Origin: a virus
Length of the DNA stretch: 30,487 nt
Reading direction: 5' to 3' (one strand)
IMG/VR virus record: IMGVR_UViG_3300010939_000063
Coordinates: 1-30,487 of that record
Position numbers and translations under genes: made by a program. The notes under the pieces were generated by a model. That model was not told where the DNA came from and searched no databases. It was given only the letters and a program-made list of their open reading frames with translations. This document shows positions 24,012 to 29,893 of the stretch, piece after piece (position 1 is the stretch's first letter; the number at the start of each line of letters is the position of its first letter).

Positions 24012-26140
24012 GACCAATCCTTTAAATCTGTTTTCCAACTTATTGCTATAAGAGGAATTTTACTCCTATAATTATTTACAAATTCTCTAACACACTCCGC
24101 AATTTGATCTGTTAATTCAGGTACATGTACACAAACCACTTCATCATGCACATTAAAAGGTTGAACCTTCCATTCATTTACACCAATTGGTTGGAAATGA
24201 CGCCAAATAAGACATTGAAGCTCTTTTGTAATCTGGGCTCCCGAACTTTGTATAACATGGTTTGCAGCAGCCCGCATATTGTAAGCCTGCAATTGAAAAG
24301 CACAAGCAAAGAGTGAACTTTGTAAAGCTCCACGTTTAGTTTGATCTCGATCTCTACGTCTACAAGTTCCAGATGCACTTAAATTATCCGGTGGATTTAC
24401 TCCTAGTTTATAGAGGCATTTAACAATAGAATTTTCCAAACTAAAGTAACGTCGGAAACCCAAAAATGAGGAGATATAATCAGGGGGGTTTTTCCAAATA
24501 ATTGGACTTCCAATCCCTCCTGGTTGTCGCATAGAACAAAAGGAGTTAAAGATAATTTTTCTAGCTGTACCAATTCCAGGGTATTTTTCAATGAATTGCT
24601 CATAGCTATATTCAGCTTGGCCCTCTGAAATTCCAGCAATGGTAGCAATTTTTTTAGACTGGGCACCGTAGAAAACCCCGAAAGCACTATATTTAGAGGG
24701 AGTATAGTAATCTGTATCTGTTCCTTTAGAGGACATAATTTGATCATAGGGAAGATTATATAAGATTTCTCCAAACAGTCCATGAAAACTTTTGCCTGAT
24801 TGTAAATCATCCCGTAGATTGTTATCATTATAAACTGCATCAGCAATACTTACCTCAAATCCTTCAAAGTCTCCACCTGACAACTTATAATTTGACTCTG
24901 CCAAAGTAAAAATTGAACGATATGCTATATCCCTATTGATTCCTTGTGGATTAATACTTCCATGTCCACCACCGCCAGCCATTCTTCCAGATCGAGTGCC
25001 TATAATTTTAAATTCCGGACAGTATCTTCCAGTTTGTCTAAGTTTGTATAAAATATCAAGTTCTTTTTTTGCTCGTCTAGCATTATAAATTATCCCTGCT
25101 GCTATTCCCAACTTTGTTGAGAAAGCCATTAATCCTCTAAGGGTTCCGGCAGAGGTATCAGAGACGCAGATACTTTCTTCTTTCGTGGCTTGTTCAAGGA
25201 GATATTTTCTAACTTCAATGTGGCTGTTAATGTTAATTGATGTAGAGGCTGTAATTTGACATTGCTCATTGATTCTCTCATTAACTGCTCTGAGATTAAT
25301 CTCATACCCTCTCCATCTACTTCCCCCAACACATACTGCGAGTTCTGAGTCATAGTCCCCTGCTTTTGGTTCACCGAAGTGATGATACAACCGTTGTAAG
25401 AGAATAACGTCTTGCTCTGCATAACTTTTTGATCCTTTTCTTTGCCAATGTTTTATGTGCCAATTTAATATATCCTTCCATTCAGTATTGTAAGGATTGT
25501 AAGGAACATTAGGTGGAAATTTATCCTTTGGTATACCCATTTCTGAAACTTTACATTTAAATATCTCCTGTGATAAGTTTTTTAGTGATCCAGATGCTTT
25601 AAATCTAAGAACTACATTGCTAAATTGAGGGTTATCTTTATTTGGTTCCACTTTCCATTGATAACCTTCTCTACTACGAGCAAAATAAATCCAAGGTAAT
25701 TGTAATTTTTGTTGTAAAACAATAACTAACCTATCTGCTAGTTCATAAGGAATCTTTCTTATAGTTATATCCCTGCGATCCATTAAGGATTGATAGGGCC
25801 CTTTTCTTGAATGAAGAAAAAGGTCTAAAGCAGCTTTCGGACGAAGACAATAGTTTATTGGTCGTCGGTTATGACTTTCAACCATTGTTTCAATTGTTGG
25901 AGGGTTTGTTTTATCCTTATGAGTTTGTAATAAATTATATAACTTAGTAATATGAAACCAATCAAAAGTAAGATTAAAACCACAAATATCATTTTCACAA
26001 AACCTTTCTAATAATCTGAGGGTTCTCAATATAGATTCATTGAATACCTCATGTAAAGTTACTGGACCATCATCTTCTGCATACTGTATTAAAATTACAG
26101 GGCCTGTCAAACCTGCTGTTTCAGTATCTATAAAAAACAT
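23999..26140 (-). CDS. Family A DNA polymerase with 3'-5' exonuclease
   Basis: A 713-residue replicative polymerase. The exonuclease sites are all present: FIDTETAG (ExoI, D5 and E7), GFNLTFD (ExoII, N56 and D60) and YAEQD (ExoIII, Y240-D244). The polymerase domain has the pre-palm GTRSGRMAG (381-389), motif A GGDFEGFEVSIAD (422-434; D424, E429), motif B KYSAFGVFYG (483-492) and motif C HDEV (665-668). Length is usual for phage PolA-type enzymes without a 5' nuclease domain. The Arg that normally lies four residues before the motif B Lys is Tyr479 here. The start is ATG 26140, with a poor SD. It probably works with the AEP primase-helicase encoded downstream. Confidence 0.9.
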   Translation of the reverse strand: MFFIDTETAGLTGPVILIQYAEDDGPVTLHEVFNESILRTLRLLERFCENDICGFNLTFDWFHITKLYNLLQTHKDKTNPPTIETMVESHNRRPINYCLRPKAALDLFLHSRKGPYQSLMDRRDITIRKIPYELADRLVIVLQQKLQLPWIYFARSREGYQWKVEPNKDNPQFSNVVLRFKASGSLKNLSQEIFKCKVSEMGIPKDKFPPNVPYNPYNTEWKDILNWHIKHWQRKGSKSYAEQDVILLQRLYHHFGEPKAGDYDSELAVCVGGSRWRGYEINLRAVNERINEQCQITASTSININSHIEVRKYLLEQATKEESICVSDTSAGTLRGLMAFSTKLGIAAGIIYNARRAKKELDILYKLRQTGRYCPEFKIIGTRSGRMAGGGGHGSINPQGINRDIAYRSIFTLAESNYKLSGGDFEGFEVSIADAVYNDNNLRDDLQSGKSFHGLFGEILYNLPYDQIMSSKGTDTDYYTPSKYSAFGVFYGAQSKKIATIAGISEGQAEYSYEQFIEKYPGIGTARKIIFNSFCSMRQPGGIGSPIIWKNPPDYISSFLGFRRYFSLENSIVKCLYKLGVNPPDNLSASGTCRRRDRDQTKRGALQSSLFACAFQLQAYNMRAAANHVIQSSGAQITKELQCLIWRHFQPIGVNEWKVQPFNVHDEVVCVHVPELTDQIAECVREFVNNYRSKIPLIAISWKTDLKDWSCIK

Positions 26141-26152
26141 AAATGTACTTTC

Positions 26153-26425
26153 TTATACGTTTTTCCATCTTAAACATTCCTTACAAGTTACATTTTTCCA
26201 CCTATAACACAGTTTTGTATTTTTAAAAGATTTTCCACACCATGCTACGGAATATCTAGCTACCATTTTAAAAAATTTATGGGTTCCCTCACGATCGGAG
26301 ATCGTGATAAGCTCAGTTCTAAAACCTAAACGAGCCATATAATCTCTAAATTCTACAGCATCATAATGAAAATGGTATACACAATGATTTGTTTTACCAT
26401 CTCTAGAGAAATTTATTTTATACAA
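26153..26425 (-). CDS. Small cysteine-containing phage protein, TTG start
   Basis: A 90-residue protein. The N-terminal half is an alpha/beta segment (NHCVYHFHYDAVEFRDYMAR), the C-terminal third basic with cysteines C63, C73, C81 and C84 (CKEC) and a local repeat of RWKNV on both sides of CKEC. A zinc site is plausible. TTG 26425 has TGGA eight bases upstream; no ATG is available before residue 30. It ends 12 bases before the polymerase start. An exact 8-bp inverted repeat lies inside it. Confidence 0.5.
   Translation of the reverse strand: MYKINFSRDGKTNHCVYHFHYDAVEFRDYMARLGFRTELITISDREGTHKFFKMVARYSVAWCGKSFKNTKLCYRWKNVTCKECLRWKNV
26289..26307 (-). repeat. 8-bp inverted repeat with 3-base loop
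   Basis: TCACGATC (26289-26296), GGA, GATCGTGA (26300-26307), inside the coding sequence of the gene at 26153-26425. Perfect pairing, with GATC on both arms. It could form an RNA hairpin ahead of the polymerase gene or serve as a protein-binding site. Confidence 0.35.
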
Positions 26426-26428
26426 TTT

Positions 26429-26722
26429 TTAATCCACCAATAAAGCATTTAAAACTTCTTTCTTTTCTTCTACCTTTAACAATTCATCCTTAGGCATTTC
26501 ATCCTTGGCTTTTGCTTCATCTAAAGCAAATTGCATAGCTGTTTCAAATTCTGAGAAACCAAAATTACAAGTTTGCTTCATCCATCTCATTAATTCAGAC
26601 ATAGAAAAATGCCCTCGTATAGTTCTAGTAATATCAGCTATACTTTGTTCGGGATACGTATTTTTCTTACGTACAGTCAATGTAACTTTTGCTTCCACAT
26701 CTACCATTCTAGTATTTGACAA
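26429..26722 (-). CDS. Small phage protein (unknown function), probable TTG start
   Basis: About 97 residues. The N-terminal part is strand-like (MVDVEAKVTLTVRKKN), then helices (MSELMRWMKQTC, then FSEFETAMQFALDEAKAK) and an acidic/basic C-terminal helix. TTG 26722 is chosen because AAGGAAC ends about eight bases upstream; GTG 26752 and ATG 26707 lack a binding site. The first bases overlap the end of an HNH-like remnant in another frame. I do not recognise the family. Confidence 0.5.
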   Translation of the reverse strand: MSNTRMVDVEAKVTLTVRKKNTYPEQSIADITRTIRGHFSMSELMRWMKQTCNFGFSEFETAMQFALDEAKAKDEMPKDELLKVEEKKEVLNALLVD

Positions 26723-26811
26723 TTGAATGTTCCTTTCTGTGGCAATTAGCACACAACCAAATCATAATGATGTCTGTGTAAATTATCTTTAGAATTACAT
26801 CTTTCGCATTT
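26709..26811 (-). pseudogene. Frame-disrupted HNH/zinc-finger gene remnant
   Basis: Immediately after the helicase stop, one frame encodes KCERCNSKDNLHRHHYD (from 26811). The next frame (+1) encodes IWLCANCHRKEHSIVKY and a stop at 26709. Joined, these give CxxC, an LHRHH element and CxNCHxxxH, the classic layout of small HNH-type zinc-finger nucleases, but shorter between the halves than usual. A strong AAGGAG with ATG at 26807 precedes it, yet that ATG is in a third frame and stops after four codons. So at least two indels separate it from an intact gene. Sequencing error or a programmed shift is the alternative. Confidence 0.5.
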
Positions 26812-26835
26812 AGTCTCCTTCAGAGCATTTAACTC

Positions 26836-28395
26836 TTACATATGATTGAGACATTTCTTTATCTCCTCAAGTGTAACAGCCTGCATTGTGAGTCTTTCGT
26901 TTAAACGATCTAAAATCTTTTGATCCGTTGGTAAATTAATTAAATCCACAATCCTTGTACCCACTTTACTATCCATACCAGGACGGTCTCTACGTTCGAG
27001 TGATTGTATACGAGAATTAGGATCGAAATTATTACTATAATAACAAAGACAAAAGGTCTTACTAAAATTAAGCCCAAGCACACAAGATGCGTGACAAATA
27101 AGACAATAGTTATAATTGTCTGTAGAGTCAAACATATCTAGACAACCACCATTACTAAATCCTCTACCATCAATAGTATCTGACAGCCAACCATTCTCTT
27201 TAACAAACTCTTTTAGTTTAATTATACTAGCCCTGAAAGCTGCAAATATAATTAAACGCCCAGGTCCACCATTTTCTACATCATAGAAACTAAGTAACTG
27301 TTTAACAATTTCTAGTTTTTTAGACCCAACCCAGGTGTACGTGCCATCTTTGTTGTATTGGAATCCGTCACTGAGTTCTCGCAATCTTTCAAGTGCAATG
27401 ATAGCTGATTGGCTATTATTTGCAAGGAATCTTGCAACTTCTTTGGTATTTTCCGAGGTTTCGCACTGTATAACATCAAAAATCTTAGCTGGCAAGTCAA
27501 AACAGTCTCCTTTTTGTTTAACCATAACCAAAGGTGCTATTCTTTTACCCAATTTCTTAATTTCTTCTTTATTCCAACCTATTATTTCTTGAAATTGTCC
27601 GTATCCGTGATCTTGAGTTTGAGTAATGGCATACCGCTTTATAAATTTATGTTTATCTCCTTCTCTAATCCATCCAGGAAAGATACACTCAAGCTGATGC
27701 CACCAGTCAACTGGCTCTTTAGGGGCAGGTGCCCCAGAAAGAAGGATAATATATGATTGACTATTACTTCTAATAAGTCTACATAATTCAGAAGCGTAGT
27801 GACTTCGTTGGGCATTTGGATTTTTAATTTTAATAGACTCATCAAAGATTACCCCTTGTGGAGTAGTCGAAGACTCCTCCATACGTTTATGTAAAGATTC
27901 ATATGTAGTTGTCACACATGGATAGACTTTTGATTTCCATTTTTTAAGTTGACGTATCCATTCCATTTGAGCACCATAAGGAGCAACAATCCACCAGTTG
28001 CTAAAACCAGATCGCTCCATGACTTCAATGGATATAAGTGTTTTTCCAAGTCCCATCTCAAAAGCAAGTATACACCTACGACGGCTAAGAGCAAATTTAA
28101 TACCTTCTTCTTGGTGTTTAAAAAGTCTACGCTGAAAATTAATGATTCCCACGTTATTATCAGGAAAATAACGATACCCTCGTAAGTAAGAAATTGCATA
28201 ATTGTTTCGTTCATTTATTGGAACCTTCCATGCTTTTAATTTAGGTTGCCATCTTGCTTTATGTAGATTTCTGAGTTCCTCTACTAGAAGCTCGTTATAA
28301 GGCGATACAATAAGATAATGATCCGAAATTCTAGTAATCTTTACTTGTATCTCCTGACCTCTTATTTTAAATGTTATATCAGCGTTTCTTTGCAT
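26836..28395 (-). CDS. SNF2/SF2-family helicase (HARP-like)
   Basis: A 519-residue ATP-dependent DNA translocase. Before the core, residues 45-60 (HKARWQPKLKAWKVPI) resemble the HARP-type element of annealing helicases such as SMARCAL1. Core motifs: KHQEEGI (Q-motif region, 93-99), Walker A EMGLGKT (113-119), motif II FDES (184-187; a DExx variant), motif III LSGAPAP (219-225) and motif VI RIQSLERRDRPGM (462-474). It may remodel forks or restart replication for the phage. It ends in CLNHM at 26836; the frame continues without interruption into the HNH-like remnant after the stop. It overlaps the next upstream gene by 17 bases. Confidence 0.8.
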   Translation of the reverse strand: MQRNADITFKIRGQEIQVKITRISDHYLIVSPYNELLVEELRNLHKARWQPKLKAWKVPINERNNYAISYLRGYRYFPDNNVGIINFQRRLFKHQEEGIKFALSRRRCILAFEMGLGKTLISIEVMERSGFSNWWIVAPYGAQMEWIRQLKKWKSKVYPCVTTTYESLHKRMEESSTTPQGVIFDESIKIKNPNAQRSHYASELCRLIRSNSQSYIILLSGAPAPKEPVDWWHQLECIFPGWIREGDKHKFIKRYAITQTQDHGYGQFQEIIGWNKEEIKKLGKRIAPLVMVKQKGDCFDLPAKIFDVIQCETSENTKEVARFLANNSQSAIIALERLRELSDGFQYNKDGTYTWVGSKKLEIVKQLLSFYDVENGGPGRLIIFAAFRASIIKLKEFVKENGWLSDTIDGRGFSNGGCLDMFDSTDNYNYCLICHASCVLGLNFSKTFCLCYYSNNFDPNSRIQSLERRDRPGMDSKVGTRIVDLINLPTDQKILDRLNERLTMQAVTLEEIKKCLNHM

Positions 28396-28567
28396 AATTC
28401 AAATCACACATTATTTTTAAAACATTATAACTATTTAAAACGGTTCTCCTAGAAACATCAAACCATCTACCACAAACACGACAACGTGCAGTAAAGGGTA
28501 ATGTTTGTTTACCTCCTTGTATCCTAATTTCTAGTTTCCTATCACAACATAATTCTAATCTTAACAT
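28379..28567 (-). CDS. Small zinc-ribbon-like protein (unknown function)
   Basis: A 62-residue basic protein with CC (7-8), CRVC (29-32) and C54, and strands between (KLEIRIQGGKQTLPFTARC). One zinc site from C7/C8 and C29/C32 is plausible. It overlaps the helicase start by 17 bases and the preceding gene by seven, so expression is coupled. Perhaps a helicase partner or regulator. Confidence 0.5.
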   Translation of the reverse strand: MLRLELCCDRKLEIRIQGGKQTLPFTARCRVCGRWFDVSRRTVLNSYNVLKIMCDLNYAKKR

Positions 28568-28791
28568 TGTCGGAACATTCTTTTAAATCCTTCATTAGCA
28601 TAGATTTTTATACCCCTTAGCTCAGCTACTATCCAATCACTTTTATTAATTCTTATATGACTAGACTTAATAGTCATTTTATTATAAAGACCAATATAAA
28701 ATACATCCCCAAAGATTTTCTGTAATTCCTCTATACTTTGTCTAAGATATTGTACAGCTTCTACTTCATGGCTTATTTTTTCATACTTCAT
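28561..28791 (-). CDS. Small phage protein, downstream paralogue of a pair
   Basis: A 76-residue protein, clear paralogue of the neighbour at 28781-29053. Both share MKYE(K/R)I, VEA(V/I)QY, QSI(E/K)ELQKIFGD, a DWIV strand and an EGFK(R/K)(M/I)F end. Such small proteins (start of type VEAIQ, later GDWIV) are frequent in phages but have no assigned function. ATG 28791 is preferred because it aligns with the paralogue and overlaps the upstream stop; AGGA lies nine bases before it. Confidence 0.55.
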   Translation of the reverse strand: MKYEKISHEVEAVQYLRQSIEELQKIFGDVFYIGLYNKMTIKSSHIRINKSDWIVAELRGIKIYANEGFKRMFRQC

Positions 28792-29053
28792 CTTTCTTAA
28801 TCCTAAATATCTTTTTAAAGCCTTCATCAATATAAATATTTATATCCCCTTGCTCTTTTACTATCCAGTCATTTTTATAAATACTTAGACCATCCTTAAT
28901 AGTTAAATCCCCATAGAGATCAATATAAAATTCATCCCCAAAAATTTTCTGTAATTCCTTTATACTTTGTCCAGTATATTGTATAGCTTCTACTCCAATA
29001 GGTATTCTTTCATATTTCATCATATTAGATTTCATCATATTAGATTTCATCAT
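28781..29053 (-). CDS. Small phage protein, upstream paralogue with repeated N-terminus
   Basis: A 90-residue protein. Its core (VEAIQYTGQSIKELQKIFGD, then LYGDLTIKDGLSIYKNDWIV and YIDEGFKKIF) matches the adjacent paralogue. The N-terminus is MMKSNMMKSNMMKYE, made by two and a half copies of a 15-base repeat, giving six ATGs in frame. AAGGA lies six bases before the first ATG (29053), which is therefore taken as start; later ATGs could also be used. It overlaps the methyltransferase gene by 14 bases. Confidence 0.6.
   Translation of the reverse strand: MMKSNMMKSNMMKYERIPIGVEAIQYTGQSIKELQKIFGDEFYIDLYGDLTIKDGLSIYKNDWIVKEQGDINIYIDEGFKKIFRIKKDEV
29009..29053 (-). repeat. 15-base tandem repeat at a start codon
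   Basis: Reading on the - strand, ATGATGAAATCTAAT occurs twice (29053-29039, 29038-29024), followed by the variant ATGATGAAATATGAA (29023-29009). Each unit begins with two ATG codons in frame, so slippage could change the number of start codons without shifting the frame. Confidence 0.75.
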
Positions 29054-29810
29054 AAAATATCCTTAACCAGTCTTCATCATTTCTTCTCTTAGCTTCACTA
29101 CAATAGTGAAAACAAATATCAAGACCAAAATAATCTCTGCCATAAGTCTTAGCAGATAATGCCATCGAACCAGTGCCACAAAATAGATCAAGAACAAGGT
29201 CTCGTTGGTGGGCTTTTGGCCCACCAATGGTGAAGGCTTTAAGTATTCTAGTAGTTAGCTCTATAGGTTGGCATGTCCGTCGGTAGGTATCAATTAAAAA
29301 AGATCTAGCCTTACTATTTCCAGGAACACGAGGAATCGGCCACACTGAACTAGGAGTTCTTCCTCTAAGGTCAGCTCTAGAATCACCAATCTTCAATCTT
29401 TGGGAGGTTACTGCTACTTGAGTCCAATAGAAATGTGGATTCCCTCGCCTATAGACTAGTATATTATCATGGCTAGGAACAAATCTTTGTTTTGTATAGA
29501 GTCCAAAATTGTAATCCCAAATGATCTCAAAATCATATTCAAGATCAGGATAATTCTTTTTTAGGATATTCTCGTAGAGCATCCTTCCCTTATGGTATGT
29601 ACATATTACGAACCATCCTTCAACTCGTAGGCATCGATATGCTTCGTCAATCCATTGGATTGTAAAATCTTCATAGTCTGGAAGATTTAACCGATCAGAA
29701 CTGTTACCCTCATTTCTGCCTAAATTTCTTGGTGGATCACAATAAACCAACGTTGCGGAATAATTGGTTAAAGGAATCTTTAGTGCTGTAGCTTGCACAA
29801 TTCCGTTCAT
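29040..29810 (-). CDS. DNA methyltransferase (N6-adenine or N4-cytosine, beta-type order)
   Basis: A 256-residue S-adenosylmethionine-dependent enzyme with catalytic motif first and cofactor motif last, as in the beta group. Motif IV is DPPRN (25-29); the usual aromatic after DPP is Arg here, which may affect activity. VYRRGNPHFYW (119-129) is the strand near the target-recognition region. TCQPIEL (179-185) is a motif X-like helix, and LDLFCGTGSMALSA (207-220) is motif I binding AdoMet. No restriction enzyme gene is adjacent, so it is probably an orphan protecting phage DNA or regulating it. ATG 29810 follows GAGGG by four bases, and that binding site is complementary to an upstream hairpin. 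Confidence 0.8.
   Translation of the reverse strand: MNGIVQATALKIPLTNYSATLVYCDPPRNLGRNEGNSSDRLNLPDYEDFTIQWIDEAYRCLRVEGWFVICTYHKGRMLYENILKKNYPDLEYDFEIIWDYNFGLYTKQRFVPSHDNILVYRRGNPHFYWTQVAVTSQRLKIGDSRADLRGRTPSSVWPIPRVPGNSKARSFLIDTYRRTCQPIELTTRILKAFTIGGPKAHQRDLVLDLFCGTGSMALSAKTYGRDYFGLDICFHYCSEAKRRNDEDWLRIFYDEI
29205..29227 (-). repeat. 9-bp inverted repeat inside the methyltransferase gene
   Basis: TTGGTGGGC (29205-29213), loop TTTTG, GCCCACCAA (29219-29227). Perfect and GC-rich; it lies where the protein reads GGPKAHQR. It could fold in the mRNA or be chance favoured by Gly/Pro/His codons. Confidence 0.4.
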
Positions 29811-29811
29811 A

Positions 29812-29880
29812 ATTCCCTCGTGATAAATTAGGCCACCTGAACGACCGAACGAGGGAATCGTTCGAATCGTCCAGGGGCCT
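29812..29880 (-). promoter_or_regulatory. Structured leader RNA with anti-ribosome-binding-site sequence
   Basis: This lies in the only real intergenic gap of the right arm (29811-29893). In the - strand transcript, 29880-29830 folds as one long hairpin: AGGCC, CCTG, ACGA and CGAACGA pair with UCGUUCG, UCGU, CAGG and GGCCU around a UUCCC loop, about 20 pairs. Interruptions are one bulged U and spots that are G.U in this transcript but mismatches in the opposite one. The loop region AUUCCCUCG (29858-29850) is exactly complementary to CGAGGGAAU (29820-29812), which holds the methyltransferase SD. No T tract follows, so it is not a standard terminator. I infer a translational switch, possibly autoregulated. 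Confidence 0.6.
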
Positions 29881-29893
29881 GAATAATTATTAT

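Noticed and set aside
24403-24846. 147-codon - strand frame within the polymerase gene
   Set aside because: Same strand but other frame than the polymerase; the polymerase motifs A to C run through this region, so this is an out-of-frame shadow.
26835-26838. Programmed stop-codon readthrough of the helicase into the zinc-finger remnant
   Set aside because: The TAA is in a plain context, and the downstream frame itself is broken after 29 codons; kept only as a possibility under the remnant finding.
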